Notes: generated by a model not told the origin, from the letters alone. 64,000 nt of DNA from Bryobacterales bacterium (GCA_003142185.1 PLOR01000019.1:31524-95523); one strand, 5' to 3'; counted from the stretch's first letter, positions 16,606 through 26,763 are shown. A program made the numbers and translations.

Positions 16606-19161
16606 CTAGCGTTGCGGCGGCGCCTCACCGTGACTGTGGGAAGCTGCGGCAGCGGCCTTTTCATAAAGCGAAATGCTGTTATGGAAAGCCTGGATCAAAT
16701 CGCGGTCATTGCGCTGGGTGGCGAGCGCGAGGCCCTGCCGGGCGGCTCGCAACGCATCTTCCAACCGTCCGACTTTCGCATAGACCGATGAGAGCGCCCC
16801 GAGGGCGAGGGGATCATCGGATTTGGCAACTGCCTCGAACTGCGGAATCGCCTCGTCGAATCGCCCTTTGCCGGCCAGGGCGCGGCCCAGCGCGCGGTGT
16901 ACGTTCTCCGGGTCGAATCCGCCCGCGAGCGCCTTCTCGAGATGCGGAATCGCCTCGTCGAAACGGCCTTGCCGCGATAGGATCAGGCCCAGGTTTCCGT
17001 GGAGCTCGGGCGCATCCGGGTCGGCGGCTAGGGCTTTTTCGAGGTACGGGATAGCCGCTTCGGCCCGGCCCGCGCGCACCAGCGCGACGGCAATATTGTT
17101 CTCGGTGTCGGCATCCTTGGGATCCAATTCCAGCGCCGTATCAAAATGTGGAATCGCCTCCTGGATCTGGCCGCGCTCGGCAAGCAGACTCCCCAGTGCA
17201 CCCTGTGCCTTGGCGTCCCTCGGATTCAGCTCGATGGCCTTTTGCAGCTGCTCTAACGCTTCGTCGGGGTGTTTGGTGCGCAACAACGCCATGCCCAGAC
17301 CGGTGTGCGTCCGTGCGTCGGTGGGCTTGAGTTCCACCGCCTTACGCAGCGGCACGAGGGCTTCTTCGTCGCGCTTCGAGTCGGACAGCGCCAAGCCCAG
17401 GTTGTAGAGCGCCATGGGTTCGTCCGGACTCATCGCCAGCGCATTCTTCCACTCGGCGATCGCCGTCTCGAGTTCGCCCTTGCCTTGATGCCCGACGGCG
17501 ACGTTGAACAGCCGGTAGAATTCGGTGGCTGGCGCATTCATGACTTCAATAAAGTCCGGCGCGATGTTCACGAATTCAGGAATGTTCACCCCGCGATTCG
17601 CCGCCGTCGCGTTTTCCACCAGGATTGCCGGGCTGTCATTGCCGTTTTCGTCGATGTGGGTCAGGAACAACTGCGTGAACAGCGAGCGTCCCTTCGATGA
17701 AAACGCGAGCCAACGCCCGTTCGGCGAAAACGTGTGCCAGGAGTTCATCGGCGAAAGGTTGCAGTTCATCCGGCGCGCCGTGCCGCCTTCAAACGGCACG
17801 ATGTACAGCTCACTATCGGGCCGCATGAGCAGGCCGTTCTTGTTCTTGACGAACACGATCCACTTGCCGTCGGGCGAAACTTTGGGGAAATTGTTGCTCA
17901 TCCCGTTATCGGCTGCGCCCTCGACCGGCTCGGGCTTGCCGCCGTTGCCGTCGTTGAACGGGATCCGGTACAGGTCGTATTGAATCTGCGTCTCGTCGGG
18001 CGAGTTGGCGTACTGGGGATCCTTCGCGCCCGGCGGGAAGGGATCGCGCGCTTTGGCGCGTGAGAACACCAGGTACTTACCGTCCGGGCTCCAGAAGGCG
18101 CTGGTCTGGACCATGTCGGGGTCGTCGGCGCCGGGCAGGGGCTGCAGCTTGCCGGTCGCCCGGCTGTACCACGAGAGAATGCCACGCGTCGGATAGAACA
18201 CCTGTCCAAAGCCGTAGTCCTTGTAGAACCCGTTGAATAGCCGATCGTCCACGCTCTTCATGCCCGCGCCCAGGGGCTCGGTGGAGGTAATCAGATACTG
18301 CCCGTCGGGCGAAATCTGGCTCATGAACCCGAAACGCTTCTTGGCCGGATCGTTAGAGAACGAGTTCCAGCGGATCACATAGTCGTTGCGGATCGAGGTT
18401 TCCTTGCGCACCGGCACCAACGCGTAGAGGCCCTTGTCGTTCTGCGGGCCGTCCACGTCGATGCCCATCCATTTACCGTCGCGTGAGAACGAGTGGCAGT
18501 TGGCGCAGGTCGGCAGGCCCTCCATCATCACGCGGCTACGCCCCGTCGACAGGTCCATCAGCCGCCACGCGATCAGCGGCACGGCCTCCGGAGGCAGCGG
18601 CTGGATCACGCCGTGCTCGCCCACGGGCACCGAAATCAGCGGCACGTCGCGGTAGAAGACGGGCGCGCCCACCGGGTCGCTGGAGATGCGCAGAGTGGCT
18701 TGCCCGCTGGAGACCGGCCTCTTCGTCTTTTCATCCTCGTATCCGAGGAGCCGCACCGTCACTGGCTGCTTGACGCCGTGTTTCTTGACCTGGTCCCAGG
18801 TCGCCCGGTCCGGTTTCCAGGCGTGCCCGGCCTGCTGGTTGGGAGTGAGTTGCGGCGTCACGGCGCCGGCCTTGGCACAGCGCTCGTCAATCGGGCCAAG
18901 CTGCAGTCGCTCGCCATGCGACTTCACCCGCACCGGCGCGGCGCCGTCCCCGAACGCGAATTCGACGACCCACAGCTTGGCGCTCGGATCGGCATCGCGC
19001 CACTCTATCGTCGGCGGGGCAAAGTCGGGCGGAAAAACGGAACCTGCCGCGGGGTAATCGACTGTAATCGCGCTGGCGCCCGCCGGTGAGCGCTGGTGCG
19101 GAGTCCGCGCCAGCAGAATTGCCGGCACCAGCACGGCCACGAATATCACACGCGCCTTCAT
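16606..19161 (-). CDS. exported CxxCH (heme-c-like) / beta-propeller / TPR protein, paralogue A
   Basis: 851 residues from ATG 19161, chosen because MKARVIFVAVLVPAILLA is a signal peptide; an in-frame TTG at 19269 is less likely. An Ig-like N-terminal domain (ITVDYPAAGSVFPPDFAPPT) is followed by GLPTCANCHSFSRDGK: C219-A-N-C222-H223 is a single c-type heme attachment motif in an exported protein. Next are TolB/PD40-like propeller blades (SQISPDGQYLITST, AFWSPDGKYLVFSR, PKVSPDGKWIVFVK, HTFSPNGRWLAFSSKGRS). The last third (about 555-840) has around eight TPRs (AEWKNALAMSPDEPMALYNL, EALEQLQKAIELNPRDAKA). The sister at 24193 has the same order. Function unknown; electron transfer or heme-dependent sensing is inference. 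Confidence 0.85.
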   Translation of the reverse strand: MKARVIFVAVLVPAILLARTPHQRSPAGASAITVDYPAAGSVFPPDFAPPTIEWRDADPSAKLWVVEFAFGDGAAPVRVKSHGERLQLGPIDERCAKAGAVTPQLTPNQQAGHAWKPDRATWDQVKKHGVKQPVTVRLLGYEDEKTKRPVSSGQATLRISSDPVGAPVFYRDVPLISVPVGEHGVIQPLPPEAVPLIAWRLMDLSTGRSRVMMEGLPTCANCHSFSRDGKWMGIDVDGPQNDKGLYALVPVRKETSIRNDYVIRWNSFSNDPAKKRFGFMSQISPDGQYLITSTEPLGAGMKSVDDRLFNGFYKDYGFGQVFYPTRGILSWYSRATGKLQPLPGADDPDMVQTSAFWSPDGKYLVFSRAKARDPFPPGAKDPQYANSPDETQIQYDLYRIPFNDGNGGKPEPVEGAADNGMSNNFPKVSPDGKWIVFVKNKNGLLMRPDSELYIVPFEGGTARRMNCNLSPMNSWHTFSPNGRWLAFSSKGRSLFTQLFLTHIDENGNDSPAILVENATAANRGVNIPEFVNIAPDFIEVMNAPATEFYRLFNVAVGHQGKGELETAIAEWKNALAMSPDEPMALYNLGLALSDSKRDEEALVPLRKAVELKPTDARTHTGLGMALLRTKHPDEALEQLQKAIELNPRDAKAQGALGSLLAERGQIQEAIPHFDTALELDPKDADTENNIAVALVRAGRAEAAIPYLEKALAADPDAPELHGNLGLILSRQGRFDEAIPHLEKALAGGFDPENVHRALGRALAGKGRFDEAIPQFEAVAKSDDPLALGALSSVYAKVGRLEDALRAARQGLALATQRNDRDLIQAFHNSISLYEKAAAAASHSHGEAPPQR

Positions 19162-19318
19162 CAGCGAACCACACCGTGCTTTCGCTTCGCTGATCCGATT
19201 CGCACTCGCCAGCCTGAAGCCTGCACCCGTTCCCGGTTTCAATGTACTCACATTGGACTCTCGCGTCAAGCGCCACCAGCCACCGGGTCCCGTCAGGCGC
19301 GCCGAGCGATGCTCGTCC

Positions 19319-21715
19319 TCAGTGCGTGGCGGAAGCGCACCGGGGGCACACTCGCGCCAGGTTGTTCCGCGCCTCCGCGTAATCTGGCTGCAACCGCAGC
19401 GCTGCCTGGAAGTGAGCGATGGCCTCCGGCAGCCGTCCCGGTGTTTGCGTCAGCGCCACGCCCAAGCCGTTGTGGGCTTGCGCGTCATCCGGCTTGATGC
19501 GCAGCGTCTTCTGGTACTCGACGATGGCTTCCCCTAGCCGGCCCGGCGTTTGCACCAGCGCGTTTGCCAGGTTCTCTCGCGCGTCCACATAATCCGGCTT
19601 GATGCGCAGCGCGGCCTGGAACTCGGCAATTGCTTCCGGCAATCGGCCAGGCAGTTGCGCCAGGTCCACGCCCAGGTCATTGTGCGTCTCCGGGTCATCC
19701 GGCCTCAAGCGCAGCGCCGCCTGGAACTCGGCAATCGCATCCGGCAGCCGGCCGGGAATCTGCGAGAGGGCGTTGGCCAGGTTGTTGCGCGCGTCCACGT
19801 AATTCGGCTTGATGCGCAACGCCGTCTGGAACTCGGCAACCGCATCCGGCAGCCGCCCCGGCATCTGCAACAGGGCGAAGCCCAGGTTGTTGCGCGTTTC
19901 CGCATCATCGGGGTTGGCTTGAAGTGCCGCTTCGTACTCGGCGATGGCATCCTCCAGGCGGCCTGGTGTCTGTGCCAGGGCGCGCGCCAGGTTATTGCGG
20001 GCGTCCGCGTAACTCGGCCTGATCCGCAGCGCTGCCTGAAACTCGGCAATCGCTTCAGCCTGCCGGCCGGAAACCTGCATCAGCGCGACCCCCAGGTTGT
20101 CGTGCGCCTCCGCATACTCGGGATTCAACTGCAGCGCCGCCTGGAACTCGGCAATCGCTTCCGGCAGCCGGCCAGGGATCTGTGACAGCGCGACGCCCAA
20201 GTCGTTGCGTATTGGCACGGAATTCGGTTTCAGCCACAACGCCGTTCGGAACTCGCTAACCGCCTCTGGCAACCGCCCAGGCATCTGCGCCAAGGCGTTT
20301 CCAAGGTCCGCGTAGGTCTGCGCGTTATCTGGTTTCAGCCGCAGCGCCGCTTGGTATTCGGCGACGGCCTCCGGCAGGCGGTTGGGGGATTCCGCCAGCG
20401 CGACTCCCAGATTGGTGTGCGCCATCCAGCTTGCCGGATTGCACGCCAACGTGGCCCGGTACAGGGTCTCCGCGTCGCGATAGGTGCCGCTTTGGCGCCA
20501 CGTCAGTATCCCCAGAGTAGCCAGCAGCACGCCTGGCAAGACCATCATGGCTGGCTTCCCCAGCCTGATTCTCCTGGCGCCTAGCGCCAGTCCGCAGGTG
20601 ATCGGAACGATCATTCCGAGGCTCGCCAGGTACTGGAAGTGGTCCGCCACGAAGGAGAAGATAAACGGGTAGACGTTCAGAAAGCCCAGCACCGGAAACA
20701 GCGTTCCGGCGAAGATGAGAAATCCCGCCAGAGGACCCCGGTGTCTCCGCGCCAGCAGCCAGAGGCCCATCGCAGCCGCCAACACTCCCGCCGGGGCCAG
20801 ATACTGCCACCAGACCCCCGCGTCTATCTTCCAACGCGGGTAGGTAAAAATCAGGTGCGCCGGCCACACGAGTTTGCCCGCATAGAACCAGATCGCGCGG
20901 CTGGCCAGTAGGAAGCGCTCGGTCAGCGTCAGCGCGAAATCGGCACCCCTCGCGCCGATGTAAGTCCGCTCTACCCAGGCGGTGAAAAGCCCGGCAGCCG
21001 CGCTGAGCGCGAACCACGGCAGCAGCGGGCGCACATCCCGCCGGAAGCCGATGCGGCCCCGCTGCCACCAGAACACCACCAGCAGCGCCGCCGGCAGTGT
21101 CGCCGTCACGGTCTTGCTCAGCAGAGCCAGCACGAACAGTCCCAGCGCACACAGGTAATCCCGCCTGCGCCGGCTTTGGTCGAAGCGCAGGTAGACCATC
21201 GCCGCCCCCAGGTAAAACACCCCGGACAGCGTACTCTTTTGCTCTGAGATCCAGGCCACCGCTTCTACGCACACCGGATGCAGGGCGAAGATCAGGCCCG
21301 CCAGCCAGGCGCCAGGCAACGAAAGGCGCTGCACGATCCGTACCACCAGGCAGGCCGCGACGGCATGCAGGATGAGGTTAGTCAGGTGATAGCCCAGCAC
21401 CGCGTCGCCCCAAACGCGGTGCTCCATCCAGAAAGCGCTATGCAGAAGCGGATAGTACTGCTGGGTGGCTCCCAGGTCGAACCAGATGCGCCAGAGGCCG
21501 TGGAGGGATTGGAGCGCAGGGTTGGTGATGTGGCTGGCATCGTCCCAAACCAGGCCCCCCCGGAGCGCCGGCCAGTAAGCCAGCAGAATCGCGCAGAAGA
21601 TCGAGGCCCAGATGGCCGCATCCGGCAGGCTAAAGAAGTGAGTACGCGCTATGCGGGCTGGCGGTATCTTTATCTCAGCGGGTTCCCGGCCAATGGCGGG
21701 ACGCTTTCTGGCCAT
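19319..21715 (-). CDS. GT-C-like polytopic membrane protein with ten C-terminal TPRs (TMTC-like)
   Basis: 798 residues. The N-terminal half has about 10-11 transmembrane helices. An early WDD (D58/D59, GGLVWDDASH) after the first helix corresponds to the acidic motif of GT-C glycosyltransferases such as PMT/TMTC proteins; YPLLHSAFWMEHRVWG and GYHLTNLILHAV are also typical. After residue 435 come ten consecutive 35-residue TPRs of the form NLGxALxQxPGRLPEAIAEF. The domain order resembles eukaryotic TMTC O-mannosyltransferases and bacterial TPR membrane proteins. The likely activity is transfer of sugar from a lipid-linked donor to exported proteins, but acceptor and donor are unknown. The protein ends in CPRC. 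It lies upstream of paralogue A on the same strand. Confidence 0.82.
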   Translation of the reverse strand: MARKRPAIGREPAEIKIPPARIARTHFFSLPDAAIWASIFCAILLAYWPALRGGLVWDDASHITNPALQSLHGLWRIWFDLGATQQYYPLLHSAFWMEHRVWGDAVLGYHLTNLILHAVAACLVVRIVQRLSLPGAWLAGLIFALHPVCVEAVAWISEQKSTLSGVFYLGAAMVYLRFDQSRRRRDYLCALGLFVLALLSKTVTATLPAALLVVFWWQRGRIGFRRDVRPLLPWFALSAAAGLFTAWVERTYIGARGADFALTLTERFLLASRAIWFYAGKLVWPAHLIFTYPRWKIDAGVWWQYLAPAGVLAAAMGLWLLARRHRGPLAGFLIFAGTLFPVLGFLNVYPFIFSFVADHFQYLASLGMIVPITCGLALGARRIRLGKPAMMVLPGVLLATLGILTWRQSGTYRDAETLYRATLACNPASWMAHTNLGVALAESPNRLPEAVAEYQAALRLKPDNAQTYADLGNALAQMPGRLPEAVSEFRTALWLKPNSVPIRNDLGVALSQIPGRLPEAIAEFQAALQLNPEYAEAHDNLGVALMQVSGRQAEAIAEFQAALRIRPSYADARNNLARALAQTPGRLEDAIAEYEAALQANPDDAETRNNLGFALLQMPGRLPDAVAEFQTALRIKPNYVDARNNLANALSQIPGRLPDAIAEFQAALRLRPDDPETHNDLGVDLAQLPGRLPEAIAEFQAALRIKPDYVDARENLANALVQTPGRLGEAIVEYQKTLRIKPDDAQAHNGLGVALTQTPGRLPEAIAHFQAALRLQPDYAEARNNLARVCPRCASATH
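19364..20413 (-). repeat. ten tandem 105-bp repeats encoding TPRs
   Basis: Coding tandem array with an exact 105-nt period (35 codons, one more than the canonical 34-residue TPR). Each unit contains a near-constant CCGGGCGGCTGCCGG-like core (on the coding strand) for PGRLPEA. High similarity between units suggests recent expansion or gene conversion. Confidence 0.85.
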
Positions 21716-21906
21716 ATAGAAGAATCACATGATATCCCTAATCGCGGGAGCGCTGGTTGAGAGGAGCCGTGGAGGACCCGCGCAATCCTGGAGGTCCGCC
21801 CCACTGAGATGGCTGCCGGCCCAAAGTCGCTGGCGGGCGCGCAAAGCGCCGCAAGGTGCCCTACACTTAAAAAGAAAGAGAGAGCCGGAGATCCGGATAA
21901 TCAATC

Positions 21907-24078
21907 ATGAGGATTTGCATTTACTCACTCACCCTGGCGGCGATCGCCATGATCGCCACTTTGCCGGTGCCCGCCCAACAGCCGGCCGTTCCCGCCGGCG
22001 CCTCGCAAAATCCCGTTGTCAAAACCACCGTCGATGAAGTCGTGCTGGACTTCATTGCCCGCGATAAGAAAGGCAAGCCTGTCACGGATCTCAAGCAAGA
22101 CGATCTGACGGTCAGCGACAACGGCGCCAAGCAGCAACCGACCAGCTTTCGCCTGGTGCAGGGCGCCGAGGCGATCACCCAAGGCGGCGCCACCACCAAG
22201 CTCGATCCCCTGCGCCAATTACGTCTGGTGACTCTGGCCTTCGAAGCTCTGGGCGACCCCACCCAGCGAAAGACCGCACGCGAGGGCGCGCTCGACCTGG
22301 TTAAGGGCGAACAGGGCGCCAACGTTTTCTATTCGGTAGTCGTGATCGACACGCGCTTGCTGGTCCTGCAGCAGTTTACGGCGGATAAGGACGCGCTCGT
22401 CAAGGCCATCGAAACCGCCACGAGCGGGTACTCATCCACCCGACTGCTTCCCGAATCGGACAAGATCAAGAGCGATCTGAAGAGGTACCTGGCCGGTCAG
22501 ACCGTCAACGGCGCCGATCAGCCCAACACGACGCTCACCGCAGCCACTCAGACTGCGACCCAGGCGCTGCCGACCGGCTCCGCGGCCGGCTCGGCAGCCA
22601 TCGAAGCCAGGCTCGCAACGGTGATGCTCGACATGCTGCGCATGGATGCGACGATGGCTTCTCAGGAAACGCGGCTTTCGCTCACTGCGCTGGAGTCTCT
22701 GGTGCGGGGGCTGCAATCCATGCCTGGACGCAAGTCCGTGCTCTACTTCACGGCGGGAATGTATTTGACGCCTGAGCTGGATGCGATTTTCCGCAATCTG
22801 ACGAGCATGGCAAACCGCGCCAACGTTACTTTTTATGCGGTGGATACCCGTGGCGTGATGACCTTCGCGCAGAATGCGGGAGCCACCGACCAGTTGGGCC
22901 GAGCCAACGCGGCTTCCTCCACCAGCACGCTGCAGGAGGGGAACGCCACCCAGGCGGAGATGAGGTCGTCGGACGATGCCGAGACCTCCTCGCGCGCCAA
23001 CAAGCAGCTTCCGATCCGCAACCTGGCGGAGGCCACCGGCGGCTTCCTGCTCGGCGAGAGCAACGACTTGCGCACGCCGCTTCGTCACGTGAACGAAGAA
23101 ATCGCCAGCTACTACGAGCTAACCTATGACCCGCACATCGACAACTACGATGGCAGCTTTCACAAGCTGAAACTGGACAGCGACCGAAAGAACCTGGTTC
23201 TGCAAGCTCGTAATGGTTACTTTGCCTTACCTCCGGAAGCGCGCGCCGCGGGCCTGGAAGCCTTTGAATTGCCGCTGCTCAAAGCCATCTCCGAAGCTCG
23301 GGTTTTGCATGACGTCGAATTCCGTGCAGGCGCTGTCCTCCAGCAGCCGCGCAGCGACGGCAGGGATCTTTCGGTATTGGTCGAGGTTCCGCTGCATGGC
23401 TTGCAGGCCAAACCGGATGCGGCCGGGTTCAATGTCCACTTCTCGGTGGCTGCGCTGGCGAAGGACGCCAAGGGCGAAGTAGCGGGTTCCAAGCTGACCC
23501 GCGACCGTTCGGTCCACGTTACCGCCGATCAGTTGAAGATGGGCAATTTCGTGGACAAGATGGCGATCGAGCTTCCACCCGGAAAATATACTCTGGAGAC
23601 CGCGGTGATGGACCGCGAGAGCGGCAATATGGGAACCGGGCACAGCGAGTTCTCGGTGGCGCCCACAGCCAAAGGCGTGGGCATCTCCTCGCTGACGTCG
23701 GTTCGCTCTTACACACCCAATGTGAAGGGCCTGGATCCCAACGAACCATTCCAGTTTCAAGGTGGCAGCATTACGCCGACATTGAATAACAGCGTGCCTC
23801 GGGCGGAGAATTCGAACCTGCGGCTGTTCTTCGTGGTCTATCGAGACCCCGCGATTTCCGCCAAGCCCACGGTGGAAATCGAATTTCTGCTGAACGGCGT
23901 GAGCTTGACGAAGGTGCCGATGCAGTTACCAGACGCCGACGCTCAGGGCCGGATCCCATATGTGCTGACCATTCCAGCGGCCTCCATTCCACCAGGTGTC
24001 TACCAAGTCCGCGCCTCGGCCCGCCAAGGCGACACCGAATCGGTCACGCAGACTGACGTAAAGATCGAAGCGAACTGA
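21907..24078 (+). CDS. VWFA-related exported protein (acidobacterial type)
   Basis: 723 residues. Signal peptide MRICIYSLTLAAIAMIATLPVPAQ, then VVKTTVDEVVLDFIARDKKG, the hallmark opening of acidobacterial VWFA-related proteins. The VWA-like fold spans about residues 95-330 (LRLVTLAFEALGD; GRKSVLYFTAGMYLTPELD; ANRANVTFYAVDTRGVM). The MIDAS DxSxS is degenerate. The 340-400 segment (NLAEATGGFLLGESNDLRTP; YYELTYDPHIDNYDGSFHKL) and a C-terminal beta-rich domain complete it. Paralogue of the partial gene at the left edge, same segment order. A small palindrome CCGGAGATCCGG (21885-21896) lies in its 5' leader. It is followed after 114 nt by the CxxCH/propeller/TPR paralogue B. Function unknown; adhesion or protein binding is the usual guess. 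Confidence 0.88.
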   Translation: MRICIYSLTLAAIAMIATLPVPAQQPAVPAGASQNPVVKTTVDEVVLDFIARDKKGKPVTDLKQDDLTVSDNGAKQQPTSFRLVQGAEAITQGGATTKLDPLRQLRLVTLAFEALGDPTQRKTAREGALDLVKGEQGANVFYSVVVIDTRLLVLQQFTADKDALVKAIETATSGYSSTRLLPESDKIKSDLKRYLAGQTVNGADQPNTTLTAATQTATQALPTGSAAGSAAIEARLATVMLDMLRMDATMASQETRLSLTALESLVRGLQSMPGRKSVLYFTAGMYLTPELDAIFRNLTSMANRANVTFYAVDTRGVMTFAQNAGATDQLGRANAASSTSTLQEGNATQAEMRSSDDAETSSRANKQLPIRNLAEATGGFLLGESNDLRTPLRHVNEEIASYYELTYDPHIDNYDGSFHKLKLDSDRKNLVLQARNGYFALPPEARAAGLEAFELPLLKAISEARVLHDVEFRAGAVLQQPRSDGRDLSVLVEVPLHGLQAKPDAAGFNVHFSVAALAKDAKGEVAGSKLTRDRSVHVTADQLKMGNFVDKMAIELPPGKYTLETAVMDRESGNMGTGHSEFSVAPTAKGVGISSLTSVRSYTPNVKGLDPNEPFQFQGGSITPTLNNSVPRAENSNLRLFFVVYRDPAISAKPTVEIEFLLNGVSLTKVPMQLPDADAQGRIPYVLTIPAASIPPGVYQVRASARQGDTESVTQTDVKIEAN

Positions 24079-24192
24079 TCATCCATGAAAAAGATGACAC
24101 ATCAGCAGGTCCAGACACGTGGGTGGATCTTCACAATCTTCACAGGGCGCGCTGGCTAAAGCCGGGCCTCCGCGTTAGAATATAGAGCCAGC

Positions 24193-26763
24193 GTGAGGGA
24201 TTTAGGGACCTGCGTGCTCTGCTTGTGCGCCGCGGCCGCGATAGCGGCGTCGCCCGGCCCGCGCTCCGAGAGCGTAGCCCCGATCACCATCGACTACCCA
24301 ACTGACGGGTCGATCTTCCCACCCGACATGGCGCCTCCAACATTCTTATGGCGCGACGCCGAAGCCAGCGCTACGCATTGGAAAATCGAAGTGAAATTCG
24401 CCGGCGGCGCGGCGAGTTTGCAGGTGAAGTCCAGCGGCGAGCGTTTCGAAGTCGGCGAGATCGATCCGCGCTGCGTGGGCGCTGTGCCGCCCACCCTCAC
24501 GCCGGAGCAAGCCGCGGCGCATACCTGGAAGCCCGATCCGCAGACCTGGGCGGCCATCAAGAGCGGTTCCACGAAGGGCGCCGCCACCGTCACCATCACC
24601 GGATTCGCGGACCCGAACGACACCCGCGCCGTTTCACGCGCCCGAATCTCCATCGAAACTTCGCTGGACCCGGTTGGCGCGCCTATCTTTTACAGGGATG
24701 TGCCGCTGATCCCCAGCCCGACCGTCAATGGCGTGATTAAGCCGCTGCCGCCCTTTGCCATCGGGCTGATTGCCTGGCGTCTGCGCAATGTGGGCGAGAC
24801 GCAAAGCAAGATCGTGATGCAGGGTCTGCCGACTTGCGCCAACTGCCATTCCTTCGCGCGCGATGGCCATACACTCGGACTGGATGTGGACGGCCCCCAG
24901 AACGACAAGGGCTTGTACGCGCTGGTCCCCGTGCGCAAGGAGATGTCCATCCGGGATGAAGACGTGATCCGATGGAGTTCCTTTCGCGGCGAGGCGCCGG
25001 TGAAGACCGATGGGCCGGCCGCCAAGCGATTCGGTTTTATGTCCCAGGTGTCGCCCCATGGCGAGTACGTAGTCACCACCATCGACGATCCGCGCGTGCG
25101 CCGCACGCTGAACGTGAACGGCCTGGCGCGCGGCTTGGCGGACCGCCTCTACAACGCGGGTTACAAGAATTACGGCTTCGGCCAGGTATTCTATCCGACA
25201 CGAGGCATCCTGGCTTGGTATAGCCGTGCGGCGGCCCAACTGCAACCGCTGCCGGGCGCCGACGATCCGCGCTATGTGCAGACCAATGCGGTGTGGAGTC
25301 CCGATGGCAATTACCTGGTGTTTGCGAGAGCGGAGGCCAGGGAACCGTATCCGGCGGGACAAAAAGCGTCGGAATACGCCAATAGTCCGGACGAGACGCA
25401 GATTCAGTACGACCTCTACCGGATTCCGTTCAACGGCGGCCAGGGCGGCCAGGCGGAGCGCATCGAAGGCGCTTCGCGGAACGGCATGAGCAATAATTTC
25501 GCGAAGGTGTCGCCGGATGGCAAATGGATCGTCTTCGTGGAATGTCACAACGGTTTATTGATGCGCCCCGACAGCCGGTTGTTCATCGTACCGGCCACGG
25601 GCGGGGTGGCGCGGCCGCTCAAGTGCAATACGTGGCGCATGAACTCGTGGCACAGTTTTTCGCCGAACGGGCGATGGCTGGTGTTCTCTTCGAAAGCGCG
25701 TTCGCTGTACACGCAGATGTACCTGACCCACCTGGACGAGAATGGCAACGACAGCCCGGCGATCCTGATCGAAAACGCGACGGCCGCCAACCGCGCCGTG
25801 AATATCCCGGAGTTCGTCAACATTGCGCCGGACGGCATGGCGAGGATCGACACGCCCGCTACGGAGTTTTACCGATTGTTCGACGTGGCATCGGAACTGG
25901 GGCAGAAGAATGAATACAACGCGGCCATTGCGAAATGGAACGAAGCGTTGGCGCTGAGCCCCGACGATGCCAAGGCCCACAGCAACCTGGGGGTGCTGCT
26001 GGAAACGGTGGGCCGGACCGGCGACGCCATGGCCCAATACCGGAAGGCGATGGAATCCGAGCCGGACTATCCGGATGGGTACACCAACCTGGGCATCGCG
26101 CTGGCGCGCGCGGGAAAACTGGACGACGCCATTCCGTATTTGGAGCGGGCCGCGCAACTGAGTCCGTGGGACGCCAAGGCGCACAGCAACCTGGGCGCAG
26201 CATTGGCGGAACGCGGCAGGACGGGCGAAGCGATTGCGGAGTGTGAGAAGGCGCTGCAGCTCAGCCCCGGGGATTCGGAGGCGCACGCCAACCTGGCGAT
26301 TGCGCTGGCCAAGGCGGGACGGCTGGACGAAGCCATCGCGAGTTTTGAGAAGGCGCTGGCGGGCGACCCAGACTCGAGCGAGATCCATGCGAACCTGGCA
26401 GGCGCGCTGCTGGAGAAAGGCCGCTTCGACGACGCGATTCCGCATTTCGAGAAAGCTTTGGCCGCCAATCCGAACTCGGCCAAACTGCATTACGATCTGG
26501 GACGGCTGTTGGCCACGCGCGGGAGGTTTGACGAAGCGATCCCGCATTTAGAGAGGGCGGCTGCGGGGGAGGACCCGGCGATTGGCGGTACACTGGCCGC
26601 GGTCTATGCGCAGTTGGGCAGGTGGGGCGACGCGCTGGAGATGGCGCGCAGGTCGCTGCGGGTGGCGCAGGCGCGGAACCAGCAGGACCTGGCGCGGGCG
26701 CTGAGCGCGAGTATCGCGAGTTATGAGGCAGCCCAGGCTCAGGGCGGGGGCAAGCAGGAGTGA
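24193..26763 (+). CDS. exported CxxCH (heme-c-like) / beta-propeller / TPR protein, paralogue B
   Basis: 856 residues from GTG 24193; a second GTG at 24214 behind AGGGA is possible. The N-terminus (TCVLCLCAAAAIAAS) is a signal segment. Domain order equals that of the gene at 16606: Ig-like (ITIDYPTDGSIFPPDMAPPT), CxxCH (C215-A-N-C218-H219 in GLPTCANCHSFARDGH), PD40 propeller blades (SQVSPHGEYVVTTI, AVWSPDGNYLVFAR, AKVSPDGKWIVFVE, HSFSPNGRWLVFSS), then about eight TPRs (AKWNEALALSPDDAKAHSNL, ECEKALQLSPGDSEAHANLA). Stretches such as FGQVFYPTRGIL and ILIENATAANR are shared almost unchanged with paralogue A. No promoter or SD is clear. Confidence 0.85.
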   Translation: MRDLGTCVLCLCAAAAIAASPGPRSESVAPITIDYPTDGSIFPPDMAPPTFLWRDAEASATHWKIEVKFAGGAASLQVKSSGERFEVGEIDPRCVGAVPPTLTPEQAAAHTWKPDPQTWAAIKSGSTKGAATVTITGFADPNDTRAVSRARISIETSLDPVGAPIFYRDVPLIPSPTVNGVIKPLPPFAIGLIAWRLRNVGETQSKIVMQGLPTCANCHSFARDGHTLGLDVDGPQNDKGLYALVPVRKEMSIRDEDVIRWSSFRGEAPVKTDGPAAKRFGFMSQVSPHGEYVVTTIDDPRVRRTLNVNGLARGLADRLYNAGYKNYGFGQVFYPTRGILAWYSRAAAQLQPLPGADDPRYVQTNAVWSPDGNYLVFARAEAREPYPAGQKASEYANSPDETQIQYDLYRIPFNGGQGGQAERIEGASRNGMSNNFAKVSPDGKWIVFVECHNGLLMRPDSRLFIVPATGGVARPLKCNTWRMNSWHSFSPNGRWLVFSSKARSLYTQMYLTHLDENGNDSPAILIENATAANRAVNIPEFVNIAPDGMARIDTPATEFYRLFDVASELGQKNEYNAAIAKWNEALALSPDDAKAHSNLGVLLETVGRTGDAMAQYRKAMESEPDYPDGYTNLGIALARAGKLDDAIPYLERAAQLSPWDAKAHSNLGAALAERGRTGEAIAECEKALQLSPGDSEAHANLAIALAKAGRLDEAIASFEKALAGDPDSSEIHANLAGALLEKGRFDDAIPHFEKALAANPNSAKLHYDLGRLLATRGRFDEAIPHLERAAAGEDPAIGGTLAAVYAQLGRWGDALEMARRSLRVAQARNQQDLARALSASIASYEAAQAQGGGKQE

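Noticed and set aside
19364..20413. CRISPR-like spacing of repeats
   Set aside because: The 105-nt periodicity is a coding TPR array; there are no short palindromic repeats with unique spacers and no cas genes.
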